44,131 nt of DNA from Patescibacteria group bacterium (GCA_023485865.1 JAMCZC010000035.1:1-44131), one strand, 5' to 3'. Shown: positions 1-13,100, counted from the first letter of the stretch. Notes: generated from the letters alone by a model not told the origin. Made by a program: numbers and translations.

Positions 1-3000
1 GAGTTAATATTAAGCGTTGTTCCTGCATTTACCGCTAAATTGTTATTAATAGTATTTGTTCCTCCGTTTGAAAAAGTCGCGGTTCCTGCAATTCCTACTG
101 TTAGGTTATAAAATGTAATTGCTCCGGTTGTTCCTCCTCCAATGGTAGATCCGTTTACAGTTACTGTTGGTGTACCTGCAGAAGTTCCTATTACACCACT
201 TGTTGTATTTGTTATATTACCAGTAATGGTAACAGTTGAATTAATATTTAAAGTTGTTCCTGAACCAACACTCACATTATTATTAACAGTATTAGTTCCA
301 GCACCTGAAAAAGTTACACTTGCGGTACCTGAAGTTGTTAGGTTATAGAATGTAATTGCTCCGCTTCCTCCGCCAATGGTTTTTGTTGTACCGGTCATTG
401 TGACCGTTGGAGTTCCGGCGCTTGTTCCTATAATTCCGGTTGTGGTATTATTGAAATTACCGGCAACTGAAACAGAAGAATTGATGTTTAAAGTTGTGCC
501 TGTTTCGACAGAAACATTATTATTTACAGCATTTGTTCCTCCTCCTGAAAAAGTAGTTGTCCCAGTGCCAGATGTTGTTAAGTTATAAAATGTAATCGCG
601 CCGCTTCCTCCCCCAAGGCTTCCGGTTGAAGACATTGTTACAGTACCAGCCGAACAGCCGGAGCAGGTGATAGAACCTGTCGTCGTTGTTGTAAAATCGC
701 CGCCGTTTACATTCAAATTTTGACTTCCCAAAGCCAAAGTTGCACCCGCAGAAACAGAAATATCGGTTGATGAAGTTGTTGCAGAGGTAAGAGTCTGTGT
801 GCCGTTCACAATCAAATTATAAATAGTTACAGTTCCGCCGCCTCCGATATTTCCCGTACCATTTATCGTTACGGTTCCTATCCCGGCAGTAGTGTTGACA
901 ACGCCTGTGCCTGCGGTTAACAAACTTCCGCCGTTTATCGTTAGGGCAGTATTTTGGTTAAGCGTTGCCGAAGTTGACGCTGAAACATTTCCTGTAACAG
1001 TTATAACATTTGTGGTTGAAAGAGTAAGCGTTCCGGCAGTTGCGTCAAGGGTATTATTGATAGTATTGGTGCCGCTGCCTGAAAAAGTGGTTATCCCTAC
1101 TCCTGCTTTTTGCAGTCTGTAAAAAGTAATATTTCCCGAACCTCCTCCTATTGAAGTACCAGAAACCGTAACCACAGGAGAGTTAGCGGTTTGATTTATT
1201 ATTCCGGTTGTGGTATTTGTCAAAGAACCGGTAATAGAAATAGTTGAATTTAGATTCAAAGTTGTACCAGTTCCAACGCTTACATTATTGTTCACCGTAT
1301 TTGTTCCCGATGCAGAGTAGGTGGTTGTGCCTGTCCCGGAAGTTGTTAAGTTATAAAAAGTCGCATTTCCTCCGCCCGATATGCTTCCTGTTGCCCCCAT
1401 TGTTATGGTCGGCGTACCGGAAGTGGTGTTCAAAGTACCTGTAACCGTAATGCTTCCGCCGTTTACAGTAAGTCCACCTGTTCCGTTAACGCTTAATGTA
1501 GTAGTACTATCTATTGTTACATTGTTTGCTATAGTACTTGTTCCTGTGTCAAGCGTTGCCGTTGCGCCCGAAGCAACGTGCAGATTGCCTGTTCCTTGCG
1601 TTGTTAATGTTGCCCCCGCGGTGTAGCTTCCAGATCCGGCATGAAACTCAACCCCCGAATTAACAGTAATATTATTGGTTGAACAGGTAAAGAGCATGCT
1701 GGTTGTAAAAGTACAAATATTGGCATTTGTAATTGCTGACGTATCGTCGCTTCTTGCAACAACGACGTCTTGGTAAAGGTCAGCCCCTGTTGCATCGGAA
1801 GTGCCGGCTCTGATAATAGTATTTGCTTTAGGAGTTGAACTGCCATTTAAAAGTATTGTTATTACGTTTCCTGCTGCTACAGTGCCGGGTGTTGCGGAAT
1901 ATGTGCTGTCAACAGAAGAGCAAGAGACAGTTGTTGCTGTTCCGCCGTTTATCCTAATATCAATTACTCCTGTTGTGCTGTCGCAGGGAGGATTGCCAAT
2001 AGCAGTTGACTCATTAGATTGTCTTACGGTTCCGGAAAGAGAGAATACTTTTTGGGCAAAAATAGCATCGGTATAGGGTGGAACATTTGCGCTGCCGGTG
2101 TTAAAAGTTACAGTTTCCGTATGAGTATGTGTGTCCGCCGCAACAGTAAGAGCTCCGGCTCCGTTTGTAGTAGTTGCGCTTGGCGCTCCGGAAGCGCCGC
2201 TTGTTTCAGTTGCATGGCTGTGTGTTGCGGCTCCGCCTGTTGTGCCGTAAGTCGCAGCGGGTTTTGGGAAAACTTGGTAAAACGGGTCACCGCCGGTATT
2301 TGATTTTAAAGCCCAGCCTGTTCCGGGTGCGCCGTCAAACATGCCAATCATTGCGTTTGGTATACTTGTTACCGCATTTGCTTTTCCCAAAATCGTTGTT
2401 ATATTGGGTGGTTCTGTATTTATTGAAGCTGTTGATGTTTGGGCAGGAGCAGTGTGTGTATGCGCGCTTGCCGCTGACGCTCCGCCGTTTGCAACAAGCA
2501 CGTCTTGCGCAGTTGAAGCTGCTGCAAGGGACTGCCATGCAATAGTATGGGTTTGGGTATTTGAACCTCCGGCTGTGCCTGTCCAGTCGCCTCTGACATA
2601 GTTTGCGTCCTGCGTTGTATACCTTGTCCAGCCGGTTGGGACTGTTGCGTCAAAAAATGCAATTGCATTTGCAGGAATTGCGCTTGCTCCTGTTGGAATT
2701 CCGCTGTTGTATCTAATTACCATTAAGCTTTTATATGCAGGAATAATGCTTCCTTGACCTATTGTCGGATTACTGGCAGTATGGGTATGGGTGTCTCCGC
2801 TTGCGGCGCTTGCGCCGGCTTTTGCAGTTGTATCTGCTGCGGATTCCGCGCTAACAGTTAGGGTTGCAACTGTCGGAGTTTCAGTTGAAGCTCCGCCTGT
2901 CCCGCCGTAAGTTGCGTTTCCCCTAATAAAGCTTTGAAAAAAAGGATCACCTGTTGAGCAGGAAATACAAATCCAGCCCGAGGGAGTTGCTCCGTTTGCC

Positions 3001-4178
3001 GGATCCCACAAGAGTATAAGGTTAGTCGGGTCTGCCGCTATCTGCCAGAAACGGGCTTCGCTCCAAATTGTTAAATTGTTAAATTGTTGAATTGTTAGAG
3101 GGCCGAGGAGATAAAATTCCGGGCTTTTTTCAGGAGCTTTGAATTGATAAGAAAGTTCTTTGGTTTCTCCTTTTTGCATTCTTTCATTCCAAATAATTTG
3201 ATGAGTATATGTTTTTCTATCGAAAGTTACTTTTGCGTTGTTGTCGGCTTTTACTCCGAAAGCATAGGGAAGATTTTCTATAATTTGGCCTTCGAAATCT
3301 TTGTTAGCTTTAATTATTAATTTAACCGTATATGGTGAAACAGGATTAATTCTTGTTGCTGTTTGTCTTTCAACTTCAAAGTCTTGATTTTTTCTAACCT
3401 CAAAATAGTCTTTTATTTCGTAGGTGCCATTGGCAGAAGTTGCTTTTAAGTCCATTTGGTATTGCCCAACTCCGCTTGTCTTAAACTCCGAGAAATAATC
3501 GGGTTCATAAGTAACATTTTCGCCTAAACAAGTTTTAGAGCGCTTTATCCTTCCATTTTCAGAAGAAAGTACATCATCAATTCCTAATTCTTTATTCATA
3601 ATTCTTAATTCTAAACTTGCTTGACAGTCGTTAAAGCCTTTTTCATTCAAAACGCTAAAGGCAAGCTTTGCTTTTTCATTCGTATTATAAATGCTTTTAT
3701 TTGTATTAACAGCTAAAACCCCCCAGTTAAAATCCTGCGTTAGTATCCTTGAATTGCCAAAATCCGAAAGAATTACAGCCAAGGTATATTTCCCGGCTCT
3801 AAAGAATTTATCGTTTTGGGCGGTAATTAGGTAAGTATCGCTGTCTTTTTTTACTAAATTGACCTTTGCCTCGGCTATTTGGGTTTTGTCGAAAAGAACA
3901 GTTGCCCCGACCTTTTTGTCGCCTGCCGCCAGCACTTTCCTTATTAAAGAAAGTCTATTGTCTTTTCTATCATTTAATTTCAGCGTAAAACTAACAGTCG
4001 CGTATGCGGGGTAGTCTTTTGCCGCAGAAATAATTTTTGCATTGGGGAAGGGAATTTCGCGAAGCGAAATTCCCTTTAATCCAATAATTATTACTGCTAT
4101 TACAATTCCTACTACAATTAGAATTCTTCTTGATTTTATAGCTTTTGTATTTGGTATCTTGTATTTCGTATTTCCCAT
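1..4178 (-). CDS. Large secreted/surface protein with N-terminal TM segment, HTHT-rich tail-fibre/collar-like region and ~78-aa tandem repeats; C-terminus beyond left window edge
   Basis: Manual minus-strand translation from ATG at 4178..4176 stays open to position 1 (MGNTKYKIPNTKAIKSRRILIVVGIVIAVIIIGLKGISLREIPFPNAKIIS...). It contains DTHTHTASNPTIGQGS, SAHTHTAPAQT, ATHSHATE, DTHTHTETVTFNTGS, then repeats such as GGGSGAITFYNLTTSGTGTTTFSGGGTN.VNNNVSV. Not in the ORF track, presumably because no stop lies inside the window. Confidence 0.85.
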   Translation of the reverse strand, partial: MGNTKYKIPNTKAIKSRRILIVVGIVIAVIIIGLKGISLREIPFPNAKIISAAKDYPAYATVSFTLKLNDRKDNRLSLIRKVLAAGDKKVGATVLFDKTQIAEAKVNLVKKDSDTYLITAQNDKFFRAGKYTLAVILSDFGNSRILTQDFNWGVLAVNTNKSIYNTNEKAKLAFSVLNEKGFNDCQASLELRIMNKELGIDDVLSSENGRIKRSKTCLGENVTYEPDYFSEFKTSGVGQYQMDLKATSANGTYEIKDYFEVRKNQDFEVERQTATRINPVSPYTVKLIIKANKDFEGQIIENLPYAFGVKADNNAKVTFDRKTYTHQIIWNERMQKGETKELSYQFKAPEKSPEFYLLGPLTIQQFNNLTIWSEARFWQIAADPTNLILLWDPANGATPSGWICISCSTGDPFFQSFIRGNATYGGTGGASTETPTVATLTVSAESAADTTAKAGASAASGDTHTHTASNPTIGQGSIIPAYKSLMVIRYNSGIPTGASAIPANAIAFFDATVPTGWTRYTTQDANYVRGDWTGTAGGSNTQTHTIAWQSLAAASTAQDVLVANGGASAASAHTHTAPAQTSTASINTEPPNITTILGKANAVTSIPNAMIGMFDGAPGTGWALKSNTGGDPFYQVFPKPAATYGTTGGAATHSHATETSGASGAPSATTTNGAGALTVAADTHTHTETVTFNTGSANVPPYTDAIFAQKVFSLSGTVRQSNESTAIGNPPCDSTTGVIDIRINGGTATTVSCSSVDSTYSATPGTVAAGNVITILLNGSSTPKANTIIRAGTSDATGADLYQDVVVARSDDTSAITNANICTFTTSMLFTCSTNNITVNSGVEFHAGSGSYTAGATLTTQGTGNLHVASGATATLDTGTSTIANNVTIDSTTTLSVNGTGGLTVNGGSITVTGTLNTTSGTPTITMGATGSISGGGNATFYNLTTSGTGTTTYSASGTNTVNNNVSVGTGTTLNLNSTISITGSLTNTTTGIINQTANSPVVTVSGTSIGGGSGNITFYRLQKAGVGITTFSGSGTNTINNTLDATAGTLTLSTTNVITVTGNVSASTSATLNQNTALTINGGSLLTAGTGVVNTTAGIGTVTINGTGNIGGGGTVTIYNLIVNGTQTLTSATTSSTDISVSAGATLALGSQNLNVNGGDFTTTTTGSITCSGCSAGTVTMSSTGSLGGGSGAITFYNLTTSGTGTTTFSGGGTNAVNNNVSVETGTTLNINSSVSVAGNFNNTTTGIIGTSAGTPTVTMTGTTKTIGGGSGAITFYNLTTSGTASVTFSGAGTNTVNNNVSVGSGTTLNINSTVTITGNITNTTSGVIGTSAGTPTVTVNGSTIGGGTTGAITFYNLTVGIAGTATFSNGGTNTINNNLAVNAGTTLNIN

Positions 4179-4179
4179 A

Positions 4180-7100
4180 TTAATTTATTATTAAGAAATT
4201 AAATTTAACGTCTGTTGGCACCGGCGCGTTTATTCCAACCGTGAAAGATCCTGTTGTCCCGTTCAACGGGTCGTTAGGCACTTGCCGCAAAAGATAGAGG
4301 TTTTGTCCCAAAGTTTGTCCTACGGGAGTAATATATATTAATGATTTTGAAGTTACTAAGTTATTATCTACAGTAATTTCAGTCCTGTACGCTTTTAGGG
4401 TAACCACCCCCGCGCTTCCGGTGGCAACAACTTCGGTATTAGACAGGGCAAAAGCAGGGGACACCAGGTTCAAATTCAATTTTCCAAACGTTGCAGTTCC
4501 CGAGGCTGTCAAGTCTCCTGATTGATTAATTGTTAAAATTGCTGAATTGCTGGAATTGTTAACTCTGAACTGCGAATTTGAGGCTGACGAACCTGGTTCG
4601 TTAGAGCCTAAGTTGAGGGCTAGGTCGCTGCCTGGGATAGGAGAGATGATATTTGTAGAGAGTACTCCGCCAACCTTAACATCTTTGGCAAACTCGGCAT
4701 TGCCGCCAACCTTTAGATTGCCGTTGGTGTCGATATAGAATAGTCCGGCCATTATAGACAGCCCGCCTTGCCTTAAGGGTTGCAGGTTCAAATCCGACCC
4801 CAAAACGTTAATGGAGTTACTGGCAAGAATTAAGTTTCCGTCAATTGATAACTGTCCGACAACCGAAACGTCGGAGAAGCTGGAAGGGCCAAAAGACATC
4901 AGGCCCTGGGTAAAGGTGGCAGTTTGGGCATTCAAATTATCAACATTTGCCAAAAGTCCGGAGTAGGAGGCGATATCTATATAGCTATTAGCGGCTAGCG
5001 TATAGGGGTTAGTTAAAGCAGAACTAGACGCTAAGTCACTAGACGTTGACGCATAGTAGTTGTTTGTAACGAATATTGAACTTGAAGTAGAGATAGGTAA
5101 GCCCTCTATCTCGGAAGCCAATATCTTCCCAGCCCTTAAAGTACCTGCGATGCTCGCGTCATTGGTCACTTGTAAATTGTCACTAGTCAATTTTCCTGAA
5201 AAAGTGGCATTGCCTTGGTTATCGAAACTGCTAACTGCTGAAGTAGACGCAGAATTACCATTTAATATTGATAATTTATTATTTTCGAACTTAAGGGCAA
5301 TAGCCGAATCGTTTGTAATGGGGGATATCAGGTTAGTGTGAACGGTATCAATTTGAGCTATCGGGGACACAATGTTGTTAGATGTTAGATTTTGGATATT
5401 GGCTGTTAGAGTAGTCAAAGAATTTGTTGTTATTTCTTGAGCGTTTATAACTCCCGCCTGCAGGTTGCCGATTACCGCGCCTGCTAAAACTTCCGCCCTG
5501 TTCACAACGTTTCCCGCAGTATCCGTAACCGTGGCAATTGAACTATACGCTGTACCCTCTACGCTATTCCCTAATCTTACTACATAATTCTTAATACCTA
5601 ATACATCGGTTAATATCGCCGGAGTAGGGTCGTAATAACCTGCTTTTATATAAGCCTGAATAGAGCCTTGACAAAGAGCAGGGGAGACTAAGCCGAAATT
5701 TGCCGAATTTGAGGCTGACGAACCTGGTTCGTTAGAATTGGAGCACGTAAATGCTTCAAGTGCCGTTCCTACGATAAATCCGGGTTGAGTGGCTTTCATG
5801 GCAACTCCGGGAATGTTTGAGCTGGTAAGTTTATCTCCGGTATGAATATCTCCGTTTATGTTGCTTACAACTACTGGCGTTTGTCCTAAAAGTGAAACGT
5901 TTTTGTAATTCGGGTCGTTTTCCCTTGTCCCGTCTTGATTATTGTTATTTTGGGTTCCTTCTCCCGGCCTTGCAATTACTCCCACAATCCCGTTGTCATA
6001 AGCTTTTGTTGTCTTGATTACAGCCCTTGAAGTAGAACTATCAACGCTTACAACTTGTCCAGTTGTTAAAGTTGGGTCGGAGTTTTTAAAGAATTCGGAA
6101 AAGTCTCCTGTACCCGCAGAGGAAAAATAGAAATTTGTCCCTCCGGACTGTATGAAAAGTCTTCCTTGAGTAGCGCCACTTCCGACATTTCCCAAAGCAA
6201 GGTCGCCGTTGTTAGGCCTTGTCGGTGTTGTCGTGCCGTAATCGTAGAGCTGGAGCATCGAGCCGTTTCCGTAAAGCTGGAGAGTGTTATATATAGTTGC
6301 GTTGCCGGAATATAAGGTTCCGTTTATGCTTCCGGATGACCCAATTGCGCTTCCGGTCGTATCCGCCACAGGATTTGAAGTCCCGTTAATGCTGTTTGCA
6401 GTGATATGTATTCTTCCGGTTCCTCCATCGCCTCCTCCGCCTCCGGCATAATTTGTTCCTGAACCCGCACCTCCTCCGCCTCCGTTTGCATTAACCGTCC
6501 CTAAAATTGCCGTTCCCGTATTTAGATATATACTTCCTCCCGCTCCTCCTCCGCTTCCGGTTCCTCCACTTACACCTGTTGCCCCCGCGCTTCCGTTTGA
6601 GGTAATTTTTCCGGCGCTTGAGTAAAGTGATGATGCGCCTATATATATTATTCCTCCTCCTGAAACTCCAGAGCTTCCTGATATAGGGACTGTACCATTA
6701 TAGCCGCTGCCTCCACTTCCGGAACCCAAGTTAAGGATTGACAAATCAGCCCTTCCGTATAATCCTCCACCTCCACCTCCACCTGCGGTAGTACCAGCTG
6801 CTCCGGTTCCTCCTCCGGTTGCCCCGCTTCCTGCCAGTCCACCCGCACCCCCGCCTGTTCCTATCGCCCCAGCATTGCAGGCTGCTCCACCCGCACCCCC
6901 GTTGCTGTTAATTGTTCCCGCACCTCCCCCTCCTCCTCCCGCACAGACATTAGTTCCACCTCCCGCTCCTCCTGCGGCAGGGCTTGAAGAGGCATAGCCT
7001 GAACCCCCACCTCCACCTCCACCTCCTCCGAATCCTCCGCCGCCGCTGCCTCCCGCTCCAGTTCCTCCGCTTATTCCTCCCGCTCCACCTCCTCGGTTTA

Positions 7101-10100
7101 ATCCTGCCGCGCCGGTTGTTCCGGCCGACCCTGCACCGTCAAAGCTTTCTCCGCCTGTTCCATTGACTATATTGCTTGTTCCGCCTGCTCCTCCTGTATA
7201 TCCATTTCCGCTCATTGAAATTGTTCCCCTGTTATCAACACTACCGGCGGCTCTGAAGAACAAAACGCCTCCTTTTGGATTACTCCAGCCAGAAGCGGTT
7301 AAAGTTCCCCCGGGGAGCACAGTTACATTATTGTAGTTAGGTATTCTTTGCAGCATTACCCTTTGGTTGGTTGTTAGCGTCCCTATATTCGTATCGTTTG
7401 CCGCACCGTCTCCATAGTAATTTTTCTTGCTGGTAGTAAAGGTAATAGTGTTGGTTGAGATACTTTGAATCTTTAAGGTTTCATAATTTCCGACGTTAAC
7501 TGTATTGCTTGATGTTCCCTGAAGGTTAATCAATAACACCTCATCTCCCACAGCAAGACATCCCGAAGATGGGGTAGAGGAGAGTACCGCGGTAGTTGAA
7601 GTTAAAGAAGAAACAGAGTAATTAACTGCATCTCCTCCGTCTACGCAAGACCTTGAAGCAATTACGTTGGTTGTGTTGATGTTTACCGTTCCGGAGATTA
7701 AGATATTGCCGTCGGCGCCGGTGCCGCTTGTTAGAGGTGTTAAGATTGTCGTATCCGCCACAGGATTTGAAGTCCCGTTAATGCTGTTTGCAGTGATATG
7801 TATTCTTCCGGTTCCTCCATCGCCTCCTCCGCCTCCGGCATAATTTGTTCCTGAACCCGCACCTCCTCCGCCTCCGTTTGCATTAACCGTCCCTAAAATT
7901 GCCGTTCCCGTATTTAGATATATACTTCCTCCCGCTCCTCCTCCGCTTCCGGTTCCTCCACTTACACCTGTTGCCCCCGCGCTTCCGTTTGAGGTAATTT
8001 TTCCGGCGCTTGAGTAAAGTGATGATGCGCCTATATATATTATTCCTCCTCCTGAAACTCCAGAGCTTCCTGATATAGGGACTGTACCATTATAGCCGCT
8101 GCCTCCACTTCCGGAACCCAAGTTAAGGATTGACAAATCAGCCCTTCCGTATAATCCTCCACCTCCACCTCCACCTGCGGTAGTACCAGCTGCTCCGGTT
8201 CCTCCTCCGGTTGCCCCGCTTCCTGCCAGTCCACCCGCACCCCCGCCTGTTCCTATCGCCCCAGCATTGCAGGCTGCTCCACCCGCACCCCCGTTGCTGT
8301 TAATTGTTCCCGCACCTCCCCCTCCTCCTCCCGCACAGACATTAGTTCCACCTCCCGCTCCTCCTGCGGCAGGGCTTGAAGAGGCATAGCCTGAACCCCC
8401 ACCTCCACCTCCACCTCCTCCGAATCCTCCGCCGCCGCTGCCTCCCGCTCCAGTTCCTCCGCTTATTCCTCCCGCTCCACCTCCTCGGTTTAATCCTGCC
8501 GCGCCGGTTGTTCCGGCCGACCCTGCACCGTCAAAGCTTTCTCCGCCTGTTCCATTGACTATATTGCTTGTTCCGCCTGCTCCTCCTGTATATCCATTTC
8601 CGCTCATTGAAATTGTTCCCCTGTTATCAACACTACCGGCGGCTCTGAAGAACAAAACGCCTCCTTTTGGATTACTCCAGCCAGAAGCGGTTAAAGTTCC
8701 CCCGGGGAGCACAGTTACATTATTGTAGTTAGGTATTCTTTGCAGCATTACCCTTTGGTTGGTTGTTAGCGTCCCTATATTCGTATCGTTTGCCGCACCG
8801 TCTCCATAGTAATTTTTCTTGCTGGTAGTAAAGGTAATAGTGTTGGTTGAGATACTTTGAATCTTTAAGGTTTCATAATTTCCGACGTTAACTGTATTGC
8901 TTGATGTTCCCTGAAGGTTAATCAATAACACCTCATCTCCCACAGCAAGACATCCCGAAGATGGGGTAGAGGAGAGTACCGCGGTAGTTGAAGTTAAAGA
9001 AGAAACAGAGTAATTAACTGCATCTCCTCCGTCTACGCAAGACCTTGAAGCAATTACGTTGGTTGTGTTGATGTTTACCGTTCCGGAGATTAAGATATTG
9101 CCGTCGGCGCCGGTGCCATTATTAATTGTTTGTTGGGAAGTATCGACCCTTGCCCTTTCTACGCTACTCGAATCTGCAAAATAAATGCTTCCGTTATTTC
9201 CGTCTCCGGTTGTTGTTCCCGTTGCTTGGATTGTAGTAAGATTGGCCGAGCTTTCTCCTGCAAAATAGCCTGTTGCGACTATGTTTCCTTTAACATCCAA
9301 TTTATTATTAGGTGTTGCGGTTCCTATTCCTACACTTCCGAAAAATGCTCCGGCTGTTGCTGTTGCGGCGGGGTCGAGGAAGTAGGCCGGGTTATCCAAG
9401 TCGTAAAACGAGCGGGCATAAGCAGAGCCAGCGTTTGTTAAATAAAACTGCGTCGTCCCCGAAGCTGAAGCCGCAATCAAGTTTCCGCTGTTTAAATTAT
9501 TGACTATCAAAGCCGCATTGTTAGCATAACCTGTATTAATATGTAGTGGAGCTGTTGGAGCGCCTGTCCCAATGCCGACGTTGCCCGATGTATCAACATA
9601 AAATTTAGGAGCTCCTTGTGAACCAAGTGCGGCATTTCCAGTCGTAATACCAAAACCAGAATAACCACCTACCAAAAGGACATTTCCGCCGCCTGATGCC
9701 CCAGCAGAAGTTCCTCTGAAAATACCGACATTCGCAGTGGTACTTAAATCATCACCAAGAGCAATTATGCCTACTGCTTGTGATGCATCTCCTCCCACTT
9801 TAAGCGTTCCATATACTTGAAGCTTGTTCAGTGGGCTCGTCGTCCCAATGCCCACCTGCCCCCCCCAGCCGTTGTTGGGCATAACAATAAATTGTCCAGA
9901 GAGGGAAGCAACTGCCTGGTTTTTAGCTATATTTGAAACGGAAAATTGGGCTGTTGACGTTGCCGTTCCGCCTAAAAGAAAATCGTCAGTTATATTGGTA
10001 GGGGAGAGTGCTCCTAAGCTTCTCTGCCACCAGCCTTGAACCCCAGATGTCTGGGTTGATGCTATATTCCCGGAACATGTTAGGTTACCAGTTGAGTTTG

Positions 10101-13100
10101 ATATTGTACATCCTGTTGCACTGGATCCACCTGCAATGTTTACATCAATGGCGCCGTCTTGCTGAAGATTTAGAGCAGTTGCTCCCGCATTTATGGTTGC
10201 GCTTGTCCCAAGGCTTACAGTGGCAATACCTGATGCGGTAAGTATTGTATCTGATGCCGCAATTGTTAAGGTGTTTGAGCCGGAATCTAATGTCAGTCCT
10301 CCTGTTGTAGTTTGAATTGTTGCCGCTGAACCATTGCCTAAGATTAGGGTAGTTGAATCCAAGGATAAGGCTGCCGCAGCATCTATTGTTCCTAAAGACG
10401 AAGCAGTAAGTGTTGTTGTTCCGGAAAGAGTAGTTGTTATGGCATTAACTGTTAAAAGGCTTCCGGCTCCTCCGTTAAGAGGAGATATTGTTATATTCCC
10501 TGTTGTATTTCCGCCTATTGTCAAAAGCTGATTGTTTGTTGTCTGTATACTAGCTGTTGATGAGTCTAAAACCAAGCTTCCTGAAAGCGATGCGGTTTGT
10601 GTTCCCCTTGTTCCTGCGATATTGACAAGAGCAAACTTAGCAGAGGTTGTTGATTGTCCACCTATCAATAAATCTACAGTAGAATTATTAGGGAATAGTG
10701 CGCCATTTTGCTGATTCCAGTATGGATCTGAAAATAAGCATGAACTACTAAAAGAAGGAGTTGTTCCGCCGGTTAAACATTGAGCAGAAGTTCCTATTGC
10801 TGTTTGTCCGATAAGTCCAGATGTAGCGGTGTAAAGAATTCCTCCTGCATTTGTATACAAACCGGAAGTAATTGCGCCGGTATTGCCGATTGTGAATTTT
10901 GGAACACCACTCGCAGAGGCAGTTAAAATGTCTCCGGTACCGGGGTTATTAACAATAAGGGCGGCATTTGAATTTATATTACTGGTTGCAGCAGGCAGTA
11001 CATTTAATCTATCTGTTATTTGAACAGCCCCCAGGTTATTCGTGCTGTCGTTTTGAATGTCTGTTTGGACATATAATGTCCCGCCGCCCTGACCGATATT
11101 AACTGTACCGGTTGTTGATATTATGTTACCGTTTGTTCCGTCATGGGAGAGATTTAAAGAATATGTTTTTGTTGAGTCAAATATTTTAAGCGTCGGAGTG
11201 CCCGAGTTAACATTTGCAAATAAGAATTTGGCAGAAGTAGAAGCTACTCCTCCGATTGCCAAATCAACTGTTGAATTGCCGGGATAAAGAAGGCCGTTTG
11301 TTTGTCCCCAGAAACTGTCGCCGCCGCTGCCGCAGGTTCCCCAAGTCGGAGCACTGCCGCCTGTTGATTTAAGACACTCATTGCTTGCGCCTGCTGTAGT
11401 CTGGCTAAATAAACCGTTTGAGGTTGTATAAATTACTCCACCCCCCGTAGTGTAGGTTGCGGAAGTTATCGCTCCGCTTCCTGCTATCCTAAATCTTGTC
11501 CACCCGGAAGCTGAAGCCGTAAACAAATCTCCGACTCCGTCGTTATTGACTACCAAACTTGCAAAGGAGGTTTTACCGGAGATTGAGGCAACGGCTAATG
11601 TACCGGAGTTTCCTCTTATATCAAGAGTTGTGAGCGGGAAAGTCGTCCCAACTCCTACACTGCCTGTTGAAGAAAGGTATAAGCTGGAAGAAGAATTTCC
11701 GGGTTTGAACTGTATATCTCCTGTTGTGTTTCCTCCCAAGGTTAATAATTGGTTTGCGGTTGACTGGATTTGCGCCGTGCCGCTTCTGAATGTCAGCTGT
11801 CCTCCGACAGAGGCCGCTCCCGCCACATCCAAAAGGGCAGTGGGGGAAGTGGTTCCGATGCCGACATTGCCATTTACGGCAAGAGTTGCTGTTCCGGGAT
11901 TGTTATATCCAATTGCGGCTTGTCCTCCCCAGCCGTTATTGGGCATAACAATCAGATTCCCCGAAGCAGAGGCAATAGTCTGTCCTGTTTTTATACCTGT
12001 AAAGGAAAATAAGGCAGAAGATGTTGCAGTGCTTCCAAGAAGCAAATCGTTAGTTGTATCAACAGGCGAAAGTGCCCCCGCTAACTGATTCCACCAGTTA
12101 GTTCCTGTTCCCGCCGGACAGGTTCCGGTTCCGGTTACAATACCGCCGGTTGTATTTACACAGGCGTTGCTTGTGCTTATTCCGTTTGTTCCCCCCGACT
12201 GATAAACTCCTCCGATTAAGTTTAAATTCCCGCCGTTACTAAGTGTTAACCTTGTTGTCCCGCTTGCCGAGGCGGTAAAAATATCTCCTGAATTTAAGTT
12301 GTTCACTATCAAAGCCGCATTTGAACCGTATGCGCCATTTATCTGAAGAGGGGCAGTGGGGGAGGTGGTGCTGATGCCGATAATTCCAGAGCTTAAATTT
12401 CCATAAATAGTGTTGCCGATATTTAATTGATTACTTCCTGTAGCTGAAGGAGCGTTTGTCCCCGAGCCAAGCATTATGTTGCTTGCTCCGCTTGTAATGT
12501 TTAGTCCCGCATTATAGCCCAATAACGTATTATTGTTTCCTCCAGTAATAAGGGCAGTTCCAGCTTGATAGCCAAAAAGAGCGTTATTACTAATATCACT
12601 GTTTCCAAACACACCGGTTCCAGCATACGCTCCATTAACTGTATTTCCGCCTCCAGTGGTATTGTTTTGAAGAGAATAGTACCCAGTAGCAGTGTTATTT
12701 GAGCTACTACTGCTATAATGAAGAGCCCTCATGCCAATAGCTGTATTAGCGTTGCCGCTGTTAGCGTAACCAGCTTGATAGCCGACAAAAGAATTGTAAA
12801 ATCCAGTTCCGCCTCCAGCTTGATATCCTAGGGATGTTCCAAAGTTTGAGTTGGGAAAATTAATAAGATTTGCTACTTGAATAGCGTTATTTGGGGTCGT
12901 TGTTCCAATCCCTACATTACCGCTTCCATTAACATAAAGACCTGTGCTGCCGTTGGGATTAATTTGTACTGCTCCGGTATTTGTATCTCCGATTTGTAAA
13001 GCATTCATTGCGGTTGCCCCAATTGTTCTTGTTGTTCCTGCGGCAGAACCCAAAGAGAAATTTCCGGCAACAGAGGCAACCGGAGTGCCGGAATTTACAT

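Noticed and set aside
142-2668. Numerous short ORFs listed on the + strand and in other frames
   Set aside because: Composition mirrors the long minus-strand coding frame (<1..4178); treated as antisense shadows.
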